Shown piece after piece: positions 1 through 11,460 of a DNA stretch of 64,000 nucleotides (its first letter is position 1; every line of letters starts with the position of its first letter). The DNA is taken from the NCBI GenBank assembly GCA_963802765.1, contig CAWDJZ010000003.1, forward strand, positions 186,001 through 250,000. Reading direction: 5' to 3'. The notes beneath the pieces were generated by a model. The model saw only the letters and a program-made list of their open reading frames with translations, was not told the origin of the DNA and searched no databases. Source of the stretch: Gaiellasilicea sp963802765. GTDB taxonomy: Bacteria; Actinomycetota; Thermoleophilia; Gaiellales; Gaiellaceae. The position numbers and the translations under genes are program-made.

Positions 1-1393
1 CCGCTCACGAGCGCGCTGCTGTCGGGAGCGGCCCGGACGCTGGCGCAGCAGTTCGAGCCGTCGTTCGGCGGCTGGGGGCGGGCGCCGAAGTTCCCGAACG
101 CGCCTGCGCTCGAGTTCCTCCTCCGCCGTGACGACGACACGGCGCGGGCGATGGTGACGAAGACGCTCGACGGGATGGCCGCGGGCGGGATGTACGACCT
201 GCTCGGCGGCGGTTTCCATCGTTACTCGGTCGACGACCGCTGGCTCGTGCCGCACTTCGAGAAGATGCTCTACGACAACGCCCTGCTCGCGCCCGCCTAC
301 CTCCACGCGTGGCTCGTCGTCGGGGACGAGCGGTACCGGCAGGTCTGCCGGGAAACGATCGAGTACCTGCTCCGCGAGCTCGCGCTGCCCGAGGGTGGCT
401 TCGCTTCGGCGCAGGACGCCGACACCGAGGGCGTGGAAGGGCTCACCTTCACCTGGACGGAGGAGGAAGGAGCGCCGGCCGAGCTGCTCGAGCCGTTCGA
501 GCATGGGCGCTCGATCCTCCGCGGGGAGCTCGACGAGGAGTTGCGGGCGCGACTCTTCGAGCTGCGGGAGCGGCGGCCGAAGCCGCTTCGCGACGACAAG
601 GCGATCGCGTCGTGGAACGGGCTCGCGCTCGCCGCATTGGCCGAAGCCGGCCGGCGGCTCGAGCAGCCCGACTGGATCGAGCGCGCCCGCGAGCTCGCGG
701 AGTTCCTCCTCGGCGCGCTCTCGGACGAGGACGGCCGGCTGCGGCGCAGCTGGCGCGAGGGGCGCACGAGCGGGCCCGGCTATCTCGACGACTACGCCAA
801 CGTCGCCCACGGGCTGCTCGAGCTGCACATCGCGAGCGGGCGAGCTGCGCTGGCTGCGCGAGGCGCACCGGCTCGCGCAGCTCGCTGTCGACCTCTTCGC
901 CGACGACGAGCACGGTGGCTTCTTCCTGTCGCCGGCCGGCGGCGAGCGCCTGGTCGCACGGACGAAGGATCTCGACGACCATCCCCTGCCGTCCGGGAAC
1001 TCGATGCTCGCGCACGTGCTCCTGCGGCTCGCGCGCCTCTACGGCGACGACGAGCTCGAGCGGCGCGCCGTCGGCGTCCTCCGACTCGTGCGCCCGGCCC
1101 TCGAGCGGGCGCCGTCGTCCTTCGGCTGGGCGCTCTGCGCGCTCGACCTGCACCTGAGCCCGCCGCGGGAGCTCGCTGTGGTCGGCCCCGTCTCGTCGGA
1201 CGTGGCGCGGGCGGCCCTCGAGCCGTGGCAGCCCCGCACGGTGGTCGCTGTCGGCCCTGCGGACGACGTGCCCCTCCTGGCCGGCAAGACCCTCGTCGAC
1301 GGACAACCGGCCGTCTACGTCTGCGAGCGGTTCGCCTGTCTGGCACCGATCACGGACCCGGCGGCTCTCCGAGCGGCGCCGGGTTCGGCCTAA
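1..1393 (+). CDS. Thioredoxin-domain DUF255/YyaL-type protein, 3' part, one frameshift
   Basis: The gene enters from the left edge, already open in frame 1 at base 1, so the N-terminal thioredoxin-like domain is outside the window. The visible part has the (alpha/alpha)6-barrel type sequence of the YyaL/spermatogenesis-associated-protein-20 family: GGGFHRYSVDD followed by VPHFEKMLYDNA, a FASAQDADTEG segment, and DDKAIASWNGL. The family's biochemical role is not settled. Near base 839 the frame changes: reading agc-ggc-gag after removal of one G restores SGELRWLREA and continues to the TAA at 1391-1393. The downstream half contains DDHPLPSGNSM and a short C-terminal domain. The frameshift is most simply a one-base insertion in a GC run. 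The next gene starts 94 bases later, with a clear ribosome site. Confidence 0.85.
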
Positions 1394-1486
1394 CTTCCCG
1401 GCCCGTCCGTTGTCTAAGAAGTCGAGAAGCAGTAATCTCGCTCGATCAGCGGCCTGTTTTCGTCCACCTCAAGGGGAGAGTTCTCT

Positions 1487-2749
1487 ATGCGTAGGGTTTC
1501 ACTCGCCGGCCTGGCACTTGCGGGAGCCTTGCTCCTGGCGGTTCCGTCGGCGTTCGCGAAGGCCGACGTTGCTGCGGCCGATCCGGGCATCACCGACCGG
1601 ACAATCACGATCGGCGGCACCTTTCCGCTGACCGGCGGGGCCTCGAGCTACGCGCCGATCCCGGCCGCGATGAAGGCGTACTTCAGCTACATCAACGCGC
1701 GGCGTGGCCCCGACGGGAAGCGCGGCGTCATGGGCCGCCAGATCGTCTTCAAGTACTACGACGACGGCTACAACCCAGTCAACTCGGTCCAGCTGCAGCG
1801 GCGGCTCGTCGAGCAGGACAAGGTCTTCGCGGTCGTCGGCACGCTCGGCACCGAGGTGAACCAGGCGGTGCAGCCGTACCTCAACCAGCAGAAGGTGCCG
1901 CACGTTCTCGTCTCCACGGGCGCGAGCGAGTGGGGCCTGAACTACAGGAAGTACCCGTGGACGATCGGCTGGCAGCCCGACTACGTCGCCGAGGGTCGGA
2001 TGTACGGGCTCGACATTCGCGCGAACCACCCGAACGCGAAGATCGCGATCCTGTTCCAGAACGACAGCTACGGCAAGGACTACATCGCCGGCTTCAAGTC
2101 CGCGCTCGGCACGGCCAGGGTACGGCAGCAGGTCGTCCGCGAGGAGGCCTGGGAGGTCGGGAGCGGCACGCCGCAGTCGCAGCTGATCCGGCTCCGGGGC
2201 TCGGGTGCCGACACGCTGATGATCTTCGTCACGCCGACGCCGACGATCCAGACGTACGCGATCCTCCGCGGCCTCAACTGGAAGCCGGACAACATCTACG
2301 TGAACTCGGTCTCCGCGACCGACACGTTCATGACGTTGGCGGTCAACAACTCGGGCGCGGCGACGGTCAACGGCTCGATCAGCGCGGCCTACCTCAAGGA
2401 CCCGGCCTCGCCGGTGTGGGAGAACGACGCCACGGTCAAGCAGTACAAGGCGCTGATGGAGAAGTACAACCCGCGCGGCAAAATCACCGACGGCCTCAAC
2501 CTCTACGGCTTCGCGAAGGCGCACACGTTCGTGCGGGCGATGTACAAGGCGGGCGCCAACCCGACGCGCGCAGGCTTGATGCGGGCGTTGCTCTCGTTCA
2601 ACGAGCCCAGCCCGTACGCCCTCCCGGGCGTCCGGCTGAAGACGTCCGCGAGAGACCACTTCATCATCTCGCAGCAGCAGATGATGCGGTTCAACAACGG
2701 CGGCTGGACGCTGCTGGGCCAGCTCGTCGACGGACGCCCGCGCGGCTAG
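1487..2749 (+). CDS. ABC transporter periplasmic-type binding protein, branched-chain amino acid (LivK) family
   Basis: 420 aa secreted solute-binding protein of the Leu/Ile/Val-binding (Peripla_BP_6) family, expected to deliver an amino acid or similar small substrate to a LivHMGF permease. A signal peptide covers about residues 1-26 (basic MRRV, hydrophobic core, cleavage near AFAKA); no lipobox cysteine is visible. The mature start DPGITDRTITIGGTFPLTGG is typical of the family, as are QRRLVEQDKVFAVVGTLG, YPWTIGWQPDY and NDSYGKDYIAGF. ATG at 1487 follows the ribosome site AAGGGGAG. It is a clear paralogue of the protein at 27225-28463, which sits beside a full Liv transporter, so this copy may share that permease. 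It lies directly upstream of fatty-acid type genes. Confidence 0.92.
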   Translation: MRRVSLAGLALAGALLLAVPSAFAKADVAAADPGITDRTITIGGTFPLTGGASSYAPIPAAMKAYFSYINARRGPDGKRGVMGRQIVFKYYDDGYNPVNSVQLQRRLVEQDKVFAVVGTLGTEVNQAVQPYLNQQKVPHVLVSTGASEWGLNYRKYPWTIGWQPDYVAEGRMYGLDIRANHPNAKIAILFQNDSYGKDYIAGFKSALGTARVRQQVVREEAWEVGSGTPQSQLIRLRGSGADTLMIFVTPTPTIQTYAILRGLNWKPDNIYVNSVSATDTFMTLAVNNSGAATVNGSISAAYLKDPASPVWENDATVKQYKALMEKYNPRGKITDGLNLYGFAKAHTFVRAMYKAGANPTRAGLMRALLSFNEPSPYALPGVRLKTSARDHFIISQQQMMRFNNGGWTLLGQLVDGRPRG

Positions 2750-2815
2750 GCGCCGTCCGGGCATGAGAGGATCGTGGGGGCCGGCGACGGCCCCCACGTC
2801 TGTCAGGGGCTCAGC

Positions 2816-3967
2816 TTGGACTTCACGCTCACAGCCGAACAGGAGCTGATCCGCGCCTCCGCGCGCGAGCTCTGCGAGCGCGAGCTCGCGCCGCACGCGC
2901 GCGACTGGGACGAGGCCGAGGAGCTGCCGCGGGCGCTCGTCGGCACGCTGGCGGAGGCGGGCTTCCTGGCGGCGTCGCTGCCCGAGACGCTCGGCGGCGG
3001 CGGGCTCGACTCGGTCTCGTACTGCCTGCTCTGCGAGGAGCTCGGCCGGGCCGACTCGTCCGTGCGGGGGATCGTCTCGGTCTCGAACGGGCTCTTCGGC
3101 AAGACCGTCGCGAAGTGGGGAACCGACGAGCAGAAGGCCGCGCTGCTGCCGCGGCTCGCGAGCGGCGAAGGGCTGGGCTGCTACGCGCTCACCGAGCCCG
3201 GGTGCGGCTCGGATGCGGCGGCGCTCGCGACGCGTGCGGAAGGCGACGGGGACGGCTGGACGCTGACGGGCTCGAAGGTCTTCATCACGCTCGGCTCGTG
3301 GGCCGAGACGGCGATCGTCTTCGCCCGCACCGGCGGCCCGGGGCCGAAGGGGATCAGCGCCTTCCTCGTCCCGACCGCGACCGACGGCTTCGAAGCGAGG
3401 CCGATGAAGGGAAAGCTCGGCCTGCGCGCGCAGGACACGGCCGAGCTTTCGCTCGACGGCGTCCGTGTGCCTGCTTCGGCGCTTCTCGGTGCAGAGGGCG
3501 AGGGCTTCAAGGTGGCGATGTCGGCGCTCGACAACGGCCGTATCTCGCTCGCCGCGGGCTGCGTCGGGATCTCGCAGGGCTGCCTCGACGCGTCGGCCGC
3601 CTACGCGAAGGAGCGCGAGGCCTTCGGCAAGCCCGTCGCCGCGTTCCAGCTCGTCCAGCAGCTGCTGGCCGAGATGCACGCCGAGACGGAAGCGGCGCGC
3701 CTCCTCACCTGGCGCGCGGCCGCGCTCGCCGACGCCGGCAAGCCGTACACGGTCGAGGCCGCGCTCGCGAAGTGGTACGCGAGCGAGGCCGCGGTCAGAG
3801 CCGCGAACGGCGCCGTGCAGGTGCTCGGCGGCTACGGGTACGTCGACGAATACCCTGTGGCGAAGTACTTGCGCGACGCGCGCGTCACCACGCTCTACGA
3901 GGGGACGAGCCAGATCCAGACCCTGATCGTGGGCCGCGCGCTGACCGGCCAATCCGCGTTCACCTAG
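2816..3967 (+). CDS. Acyl-CoA dehydrogenase
   Basis: About 383 aa flavoprotein that introduces the alpha-beta double bond in an acyl-CoA thioester. The N-terminal helical domain begins LDFTLTAEQELIRASARE, the middle domain carries CYALTEPGCGSDAAAL and SKVFITLGSWA, and the C-terminal domain has REAFGKPVAAFQ, QVLGGYGYVDEYP and the end signature LRDARVTTLYEGTSQIQ. The catalytic glutamate of short-chain enzymes is expected in YEGTS. I chose the TTG at 2816 because it gives the canonical N-terminus and follows AGGGGC; an upstream GTG at 2774 would add 14 atypical residues. The thiolase follows 12 bases downstream, so the two are probably co-transcribed in a beta-oxidation or branched-chain catabolic unit. 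Confidence 0.93.
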   Translation: MDFTLTAEQELIRASARELCERELAPHARDWDEAEELPRALVGTLAEAGFLAASLPETLGGGGLDSVSYCLLCEELGRADSSVRGIVSVSNGLFGKTVAKWGTDEQKAALLPRLASGEGLGCYALTEPGCGSDAAALATRAEGDGDGWTLTGSKVFITLGSWAETAIVFARTGGPGPKGISAFLVPTATDGFEARPMKGKLGLRAQDTAELSLDGVRVPASALLGAEGEGFKVAMSALDNGRISLAAGCVGISQGCLDASAAYAKEREAFGKPVAAFQLVQQLLAEMHAETEAARLLTWRAAALADAGKPYTVEAALAKWYASEAAVRAANGAVQVLGGYGYVDEYPVAKYLRDARVTTLYEGTSQIQTLIVGRALTGQSAFT

Positions 3968-3979
3968 AGGAGAGAGCCC

Positions 3980-5136
<1,157 letters not shown>

Positions 5137-5140
<4 letters not shown>

Positions 5141-5880
5141 GCGACGACGCTCCCGACCTCGCGCCGCTCGAGCGGATCGCGCGTGAAGTCGCGGCGGAGT
5201 GGGGGGTCGAGCTGGGCGAGCCGTTCGCTCTCTCCCGCTACTCGTTCGTCGCGCCCGCAGGCGACGCGGTCTTGAAGGTGACGCCGCCCGAGGACGACGA
5301 GTCCGACGAGGAGGCCGAAGCGCTCGAGCTGTGGGCCGGCGACGGCGCAGTCCGCCTTCTGCGGCACGACCGGGCGCGGCGGGCGCTGCTCGTCGAGCGC
5401 GCAGGTGGGGACATCTCCGGCCTGCCCGACGAAGAGGCGACCCGGATCGGCGTCGCGACCGGGGTCAAGCTCTGGCGAGAGGCCGCGGAGCCGTTCCGCT
5501 GGATCGGCGACCACGTGCCGAGGTGGCTCGACAACGCCGGGGCGAACGAGCTCGCCGCGCTGGCGCGGGATCTCTACGCGTCGCTCGACGTCGGTCGGAC
5601 GACACTCGTGCACGGCGACTTCCACCACCACAACATCCTCTGGTCGACACGCGGCGCGGTCGCGATCGACCCGAAGCCGATGCTCGGCGAACCGGAGTAC
5701 GACGTACCGTCGTTTCTCTGGAATCCGCTTTGGCATCGGATGAGCCGCGACGTGACCGAGCGGCGACTCGCGTCCTTCGCCGCGGCTGGGCTCGACGAGG
5801 AGCGGATGCGTGTGTGGACGGTGATCCGCGGCTCCTATCTCCGGCCGGACGAGGCCGAGGTACTAGCGGCGCTCGTCTAG
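5137..5880 (+). CDS. Aminoglycoside phosphotransferase-family (APH-fold) protein
   Basis: About 247 aa protein with a kinase fold of the APH/choline-kinase type. Visible signatures are the Brenner-like loop LVHGDFHHHNILW (catalytic Asp), AIDPKPMLGEPEYDVPS (metal-binding Asp) and a C-terminal helical part. The substrate is unknown. The reading frame lacks an ATG or GTG near its beginning; the most likely start is the CTG at 5137, which overlaps the thiolase stop in the arrangement CTGA, although a sequence error hiding a normal start is possible. Its end overlaps the convergent histidine phosphatase by 18 bases. Confidence 0.75.
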
Positions 5881-6528
5881 GAAGGGGCGCAGCTGCTCCC
5901 AGAGGTGCTCCATCGTCGTCTCGCGCGACGGGTGGAGCGGGTCGTACGGGATGTAGTTGACCGTCCGCACGATCCAGCCGTCGACGCCCAGGTCGAGCAC
6001 GTTGATGCACGCCGGCGCCTGCTCGAAGGTGCCGAAGTAGGTGCGGTCGCCGGAGAGGGCGTACGAGATCAGGATGCGGTTGACGCCGCCGTGCAGAACG
6101 GCGAGCGCCGTGTCCCACGTTCGTTCGAGCAACCGCTCGAACGCGGGGTGAACGCGGTCGAGCGCTTCGCCGAGCGACTCGCCGCCGAGGAAGCGCTCGG
6201 CCTCGTCCTTCACGATCAGCGCGCCGACGAAGGAGGCCTCGAGCTCGTCGGGTGGGACAGCGTCGAGCCGGCCGCCGCGCCACTCGCCGAGCTCGGGCCA
6301 GCGCTCCACCTCGTGGCCGGGGGCGACGATCGCCGCCGTCTCGGCGGTGCGCGGCAGATCGCTCGTGACGACGAGGTCGAACTCGACGCCGGCGAGCGCC
6401 TCCCGAGCGGCCGCAGCCTGCTCGAGCCCCCGCGGCGTGAGCGGGACCGTGACGGGGTTCACGGGCGTGCCGGCCTCGTCGACGTAGGAGACGTCGGCGT
6501 GCCGCATCAGGTAGAGCCGCCGCCTCAT
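5863..6528 (-). CDS. Histidine phosphatase family protein (phosphoglycerate mutase-like)
   Basis: 221 aa member of the phosphohistidine phosphatase superfamily. The active-site strand is LYLMRHADVSYV (RHx motif, His phosphorylated during catalysis), followed by VVTSDLPRTAETA, the acidic GE segment WPELGEWRGG, and the second catalytic histidine in LAVLHGGVNR. The physiological substrate cannot be told from sequence. ATG at 6528 overlaps the stop of the upstream NadR-like gene as ATGA, so translation is probably coupled. It heads into a convergent overlap with the APH-fold gene. Confidence 0.88.
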   Translation of the reverse strand: MRRRLYLMRHADVSYVDEAGTPVNPVTVPLTPRGLEQAAAAREALAGVEFDLVVTSDLPRTAETAAIVAPGHEVERWPELGEWRGGRLDAVPPDELEASFVGALIVKDEAERFLGGESLGEALDRVHPAFERLLERTWDTALAVLHGGVNRILISYALSGDRTYFGTFEQAPACINVLDLGVDGWIVRTVNYIPYDPLHPSRETTMEHLWEQLRPFLDERR

Positions 6529-7499
6529 GCGAGGCCGAGCGCCTCCTCGACCTGGCGCACGCGCTCGTCGAGCGGGCCGCCGACGGTCGCGAACGGGATC
6601 CCGCGGCGCTCGAGATCGACGATCTGCTGGCGCTGGAACTCGGCGGCGGCGGACCCCTCGAGCTCCCGCGTCCCGTCGCGCACCCACCCGAAGTCGTTGT
6701 CGCAGAGAAACCACGTGTAGTCGTTCACGGTGCGGTCGACGAGGTCGTGCAGACGCGCGTCCGCGGTGCCGTACGACCGGAGCGACCAGTGCAGCGTCGA
6801 CCACGCATTCGTGTCGCAGAAGAGGAAGCGGCGCGAGTGGCGCACGGCCGCGTCCTCGCGTTGCCGCTGGCGGCGCGCGAGCTTCAGATGGTCGGCGAAC
6901 GTCCCCTGGCCGCCCTGCGCCTCCCAGAGCTCGCGCCCGAACTCGTGTGTCCAGAGCGTGTCGAGCTTCTCCGCCATCGTCCTGGCCAGCGTGGACTTCC
7001 CAGTCGACTCGGTGCCGACGAAGACGACCCGCTCGATCAGAGAGGCGTAGACGAGCGGGTCCATCCAGCCACGGTAGGCATACGGATCGGAGCGGATGAC
7101 CGTGCCGGAGGTCGGTACGAGCGTTCGCGCCGCGTCCACGAGCACGTGCGTCGCGCCGAGCAGCTCCGCGAAGCGCTCGTAGCCGGGCTCGCTCGAGAAG
7201 ACATGGTCGAAGCGCCCGAGGAACGTGAGCCCTCGCGCGTACACCTCGGCGTAGCCTGGGTCGTCCGTGTCCTCCTGGCCGGGCAGCGGGTCCTCGAGCG
7301 CGAGGATGTTCTCGACGTCCGGGTAGAGCTCCCGAAGCCACGAGAGCCGGAGCTCGACCGACATCCGGTCGTCGTCGGGCCGGTGGCTGTCGTAGACGAC
7401 GATCGTGAGGTCGTCGACCTGCGAGAGGGCTGTCTCGATCATCAGCTGGTGGCCGCGGTGGAGCGGGAGGAACTTGCCGAAGACGAGCCCGCGCTTCAC
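6525..7499 (-). CDS. NadR-like bifunctional NMN adenylyltransferase / ribosylnicotinamide kinase
   Basis: About 324 aa two-domain protein. The N-terminal nucleotidyltransferase domain carries GLVFGKFLPLHRGHQLMI, the GxFxPxHxGH signature of NMN adenylyltransferases, and SGTVIRSDPYAYRGWM with the ISGTxIR-like motif. The C-terminal P-loop kinase has VVFVGTESTGKST (Walker A) and FLFCDTNAWST. This domain order matches NadR without its repressor helix-turn-helix. The expected role is NAD salvage from nicotinamide riboside. The GTG at 7499 was chosen because it places the strand directly at the N-terminus; the longer reading frame to 7619 is extra sequence overlapping the next gene. It overlaps both neighbours by 4 bases, so the cluster is translationally coupled. 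Confidence 0.86.
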   Translation of the reverse strand: MKRGLVFGKFLPLHRGHQLMIETALSQVDDLTIVVYDSHRPDDDRMSVELRLSWLRELYPDVENILALEDPLPGQEDTDDPGYAEVYARGLTFLGRFDHVFSSEPGYERFAELLGATHVLVDAARTLVPTSGTVIRSDPYAYRGWMDPLVYASLIERVVFVGTESTGKSTLARTMAEKLDTLWTHEFGRELWEAQGGQGTFADHLKLARRQRQREDAAVRHSRRFLFCDTNAWSTLHWSLRSYGTADARLHDLVDRTVNDYTWFLCDNDFGWVRDGTRELEGSAAAEFQRQQIVDLERRGIPFATVGGPLDERVRQVEEALGLA

Positions 7500-7798
7500 T
7501 CGTACTTGGCCAAATAGCGCGGGTTCGAGATCCGCAGCTTCTGCGCCACTTGCTCCTTCAGCAGCGCGACCGCGTTCTCGGGAATGTCGCCCGCGCGGAT
7601 GCGGCGCGCGAGCTCCCAATCCTCCTCTCGCGGGGGCGTCGTCGCCCAGAGCTCCCGCTCGGCGATCCCGAGCCCGTTGATCGCGACGAGCGTCCGGAAC
7701 CGCAGCCGGTGGTCGTCGAGGATCGGGAGGATCTCGTCCTGGAGGAACTCGCGCACGGCCTCGGCGAGCTCCTGCGGGGTCGGGCGGTCATGCTGCAT
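7496..7798 (-). CDS. Small acidic protein, probable DUF6285 family
   Basis: 100 aa protein without transmembrane segments. It reads PTPQELAEAVREFLQDEILP, then FRTLVAINGLGIAEREL and a C-terminal part that ends in NPRYLAKYE. This matches my memory of the DUF6285 family, which is commonly found beside phosphotransferase-family and acyl-CoA dehydrogenase genes, as here. No function is known. It overlaps the phosphotransferase gene upstream by 11 bases and the NadR-like gene downstream by 4 bases. Confidence 0.75.
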   Translation of the reverse strand: MQHDRPTPQELAEAVREFLQDEILPILDDHRLRFRTLVAINGLGIAERELWATTPPREEDWELARRIRAGDIPENAVALLKEQVAQKLRISNPRYLAKYE

Positions 7799-8701
7799 GT
7801 TCGATCAGGTCGAGGAGCTCGTACTCCATCTCCGCCGTGAGCCGGCCGAGGACTGCGAGCTCGACGCTGCGCTCCTGGCCGTTGAAGTGACGACGCGACT
7901 GCGTCAGGCAGCCGGTCGCCCACTTGACGTTGCCGAATACCTCCCAGGTGAGCAGCTCCTCCGCCGTCACCTCGACGCCCGTCAGCTCCGAATAGCGTTC
8001 GACGTACGGCTCGACCTCCCCGATGCCGCCGAGATGGCGGTCGTCGGCGCCGAAGCGCCAGGCGCGCACGAGCGGCCAGGCGAGATCCTCGACCGGGTCG
8101 GCCAGGTGGGCGAACTCCCAGTCGAGCACGGCGACGATTCCGCGCTCGTCGACGGCGATGTTCCCGATCCGCCAGTCGCCGTGCGCGACGACCGGCTCGC
8201 GGTGGGTCGGCAGCCGCTCCTTCACCCAGTGCAGTCCGAGCTCGATCGCGGGATGCGGCTCTCCGACCGAGTCGAGCTCGTCGTAGAAGCGTGCCACCGG
8301 GTCGCCACGCTCGAGGAAGGGAAGCCTTGCCGCAGCGATCGCGTGGATCTTGGCGAGCTCCTCGGCGAGCTGGAGCTCGAGCCCCGGATGCGGGCTCCTG
8401 ACGATGCGGCGGCCGATCGTCTCGCCGTGGATGCGCTCCATCACGAACGCCTCGCGGCCTTCCACCTCGCCGAGGTACGCGATCGGCTCCGGCACCTTGA
8501 CGCCGGCTTCGTGGGCGGCGCGCAAGACCTCGAACTCGTGCTCGAGCGTCAGCGTCCCCTGGTGGATGACACCGCCGGCGGCGCGGCGGATCAGGAGCTC
8601 GCGCCCGTCCGAGTCGACCGCCCATGCCTCCTTCGACGCCCCGCCGGCAAGCAGGACGGCGCGCTCGACCGGGGCATCGAGCGCGGCCGCGAATGCCTCG
8701 T

Positions 8702-8705
<4 letters not shown>
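7788..8705 (-). CDS. Phosphotransferase family protein (APH-fold, acyl-CoA-associated type)
   Basis: 305 aa APH-fold kinase-like protein. Key motifs are LLAGGASKEAWAVDS near the N-terminus (nucleotide loop), LLIRRAAGG with the conserved lysine-equivalent strand, VVAHGDWRIGNI (catalytic loop) and VAVLDWEFAHLADPVEDLAWP (metal-binding DxE region). Proteins of this subgroup usually lie in acyl-CoA metabolism clusters; the substrate is not known. The GTG at 8705 gives a normal length and overlaps the LLM oxidoreductase stop as GTGA; the reading frame upstream of that is a shadow of the oxidoreductase. Confidence 0.87.
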
Positions 8706-9700
<995 letters not shown>

Positions 9701-9709
9701 CGCCTGCCG

Positions 9710-9715
9710 ATCCTA
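9710..9715 (-). promoter_or_regulatory. Putative -10 hexamer TAGGAT for the LLM oxidoreductase
   Basis: TAGGAT on the minus strand ends 9 bases before the ATG at 9700. The spacing would put transcription initiation at or near the start codon. It is one of a series of TANNNT hexamers found 6-11 bases before starts in this window. Confidence 0.35.
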
Positions 9716-9764
9716 CGTTCCTTGGACGCGGCCGGACCGTTCGAGACGCGTCCGCTCAGGACCG

Positions 9765-9785
9765 GTCCGGGGACTGTCCCCGGAC
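9765..9785. repeat. Perfect 9-bp inverted repeat with 3-base loop
   Basis: GTCCGGGGA, loop CTG, then TCCCCGGAC. It sits in the 166-base gap between the end of an SDR gene and the start of the LLM oxidoreductase, both on the minus strand. It could be a Rho-independent-like terminator lacking a T-run or a dispersed palindromic element. Apart from this hairpin and the TAGGAT hexamer I see nothing in the gap. Confidence 0.7.
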
Positions 9786-9866
9786 ATGTACCGCGGGGAC
9801 GGTTGGGGAGAAAGAGTTGCGCAATTGTTGCGATCGACCCGTCTCGACGGGGCAGGCCGGCGCGGC

Positions 9867-10544
9867 TCAGAGCTGCGGGACCATCCCCTCGGCGCCCTCG
9901 ACGCGGGGGCCGGGGACGTTCGGGAAGCGGAACTTGAGCGGGTCGCGGCCCGGCTGGCACACCCACGCCTGCCCGGTCTCCTCGCTCCGGGCTGCCACGA
10001 GCACTGCCTCCGCCACCTGCTCGGGCTCCATGAGTGGGAAGCCCGCCGCGTCGAGAGACGCCTGCGTGGGCTCCGTCATCGGTGTGCGCACGATCCCGGG
10101 ACAGACAAGGTTGATGCGGATCCCGCGCGGCTCGAGCACCGCCGCCATCGAACGCGCGTAGCCGACGACAGCGTGCTTCGTGAGCACATAGAGCGGGTCG
10201 GACTCCATGGGGACAAGGCCTGCGAGCGACGCCGTGACGACGAAGACGCTGCCGGCGCGCATCCGCGGCGCGAGCGCCTGGACACCGAAGACCACGCCGT
10301 CGACGTTGACGCCCAGGATCCGCCGGTAGTCGTCGACCGTGCCGTCGCCCTTGGCGAGCACACCGGCGTTCAGACAGACGAGGTCTGCCGGCTCGACCTC
10401 CGTCCACGCGACCGGGTCCGAGACGTCGAAGCCGTCGACGAGGTCGAGGCCACGCACGGTCGCGCCCTCTGCCTCGAGCGCGGCCACGATCGCCCGGCCG
10501 ATCCCGCCGGCCGAGCCGGTCACGAGCGCCGACTCAGGGAACAA
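9867..10544 (-). CDS. Short-chain dehydrogenase/reductase
   Basis: 225 aa Rossmann-fold oxidoreductase. The nucleotide loop is ALVTGSAGGIGRAIV, followed by LDLVDGFDVSD, LVCLNAGVLAKG, a catalytic YVLTKHA (YxxxK) and INLVCPGIVRTPM. The start is a TTG at 10544 that lies inside the end of the upstream quinone reductase gene (11-base overlap), so expression is probably coupled. Substrate unknown; the neighbours suggest a hydroxyacyl-CoA or related carbonyl compound. Confidence 0.88.
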   Translation of the reverse strand: MFPESALVTGSAGGIGRAIVAALEAEGATVRGLDLVDGFDVSDPVAWTEVEPADLVCLNAGVLAKGDGTVDDYRRILGVNVDGVVFGVQALAPRMRAGSVFVVTASLAGLVPMESDPLYVLTKHAVVGYARSMAAVLEPRGIRINLVCPGIVRTPMTEPTQASLDAAGFPLMEPEQVAEAVLVAARSEETGQAWVCQPGRDPLKFRFPNVPGPRVEGAEGMVPQL

Positions 10545-11460
10545 GTACGACCTTTCCGGTCGACTTGCGCGACGCGATCAGGTCGTGTGCTTCGCCCGCC
10601 TGCTCGAGCGGGAACTCGGCGCCGACCACGGGTCTGATCGCGCCGCGCCGCCAGAGCGCGAGCAGCTCCTGCACCTCGTCCCGGACGAGCTCGGGCCTGA
10701 ATCCCATCAGCCGGCCGAGATAGAAGCCCTGGAGGCCGACGTTGCGGCCGACGAGCCGGGCAGGGTCGACCGGCTCCCAGGCGCCTGCCGCGAAGCCGAT
10801 CGCGATCGCGACCCCGAGCGGCCGCAGCGCCTGCAGGCACGCGGCGAGAACGGGGCCGCCGACGGGGTCGAACGCGACGTCGATGTCGTCGAGCCCGGCA
10901 ATCTCCTCGTAGCCGATGGTTCGTTGTGCGCCGAGGTCGCGTGTGAGCGCCAGCTTCTCCTCTGAGCCCGCGGCGGCGGTGACCGTGGCGCCGGCGAAGA
11001 GCGCGAGCTGGATCGCCGCGGTTCCGACGCCGCCCGCCGCGGCGGTCACGAGCACATTCGAGCCGGGATGGATGCGCACCTGCCGGGTGAACGGGATCCA
11101 GGCGGTCAGGTACGTCGTCAGCAGCGCAGCTCCCTCCTGATAGCTCGCGCCGGCCGGGAGGTCGAAGATCCACTCGTCGTCCGCGACGACGCGCTCTGCG
11201 TAGCCGCCGCCGGTTCCGCGAACGAATGCGAGCACGCGGCGGCCGTTCACGTCTCCGGCCACCTCGTTCCCGAGCACGACCGGCAACGGCGGCGGCTGCG
11301 GGTAGTGGCCGTTCCGGATCAGCACATCGGCGAAGTTCACCCCCGCCGCGCGCACGTCGATCACCGACTGTCCCGGCCCCGCCTCGGGCTCGGGGAGCTC
11401 CTCGACGGCCAAGGGCCCGCCGACCTCGTGCAGGACTGCTGCCCTCACCGGGAGACCCAC
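10534..11460 (-). CDS. Zinc-free quinone oxidoreductase / medium-chain dehydrogenase
   Basis: 308 aa MDR-superfamily NADPH:quinone reductase-like protein. The N-terminal GroES-like domain reads VRAAVLHEVGGPLAVEELPEPEAG and lacks the zinc-site cysteines. The Rossmann loop is VLVTAAAGGVGTAAIQLA. The C-terminus ends VVGAEFPLEQAGEAHDLIASRKSTGKVVLVP, typical of the family. GTG at 11460 was taken as the start; a second GTG at 11448 gives an equally good N-terminus. It overlaps its neighbours by 1 and 11 bases within the minus-strand acyl-CoA cluster. Confidence 0.9.
   Translation of the reverse strand: MGLPVRAAVLHEVGGPLAVEELPEPEAGPGQSVIDVRAAGVNFADVLIRNGHYPQPPPLPVVLGNEVAGDVNGRRVLAFVRGTGGGYAERVVADDEWIFDLPAGASYQEGAALLTTYLTAWIPFTRQVRIHPGSNVLVTAAAGGVGTAAIQLALFAGATVTAAAGSEEKLALTRDLGAQRTIGYEEIAGLDDIDVAFDPVGGPVLAACLQALRPLGVAIAIGFAAGAWEPVDPARLVGRNVGLQGFYLGRLMGFRPELVRDEVQELLALWRRGAIRPVVGAEFPLEQAGEAHDLIASRKSTGKVVLVP

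Noticed and set aside
2503..2697. Short minus-strand open frames inside the binding-protein gene at 1487-2749
   Set aside because: No start signal, no recognisable domain; they are shadows of a well-supported plus-strand gene.
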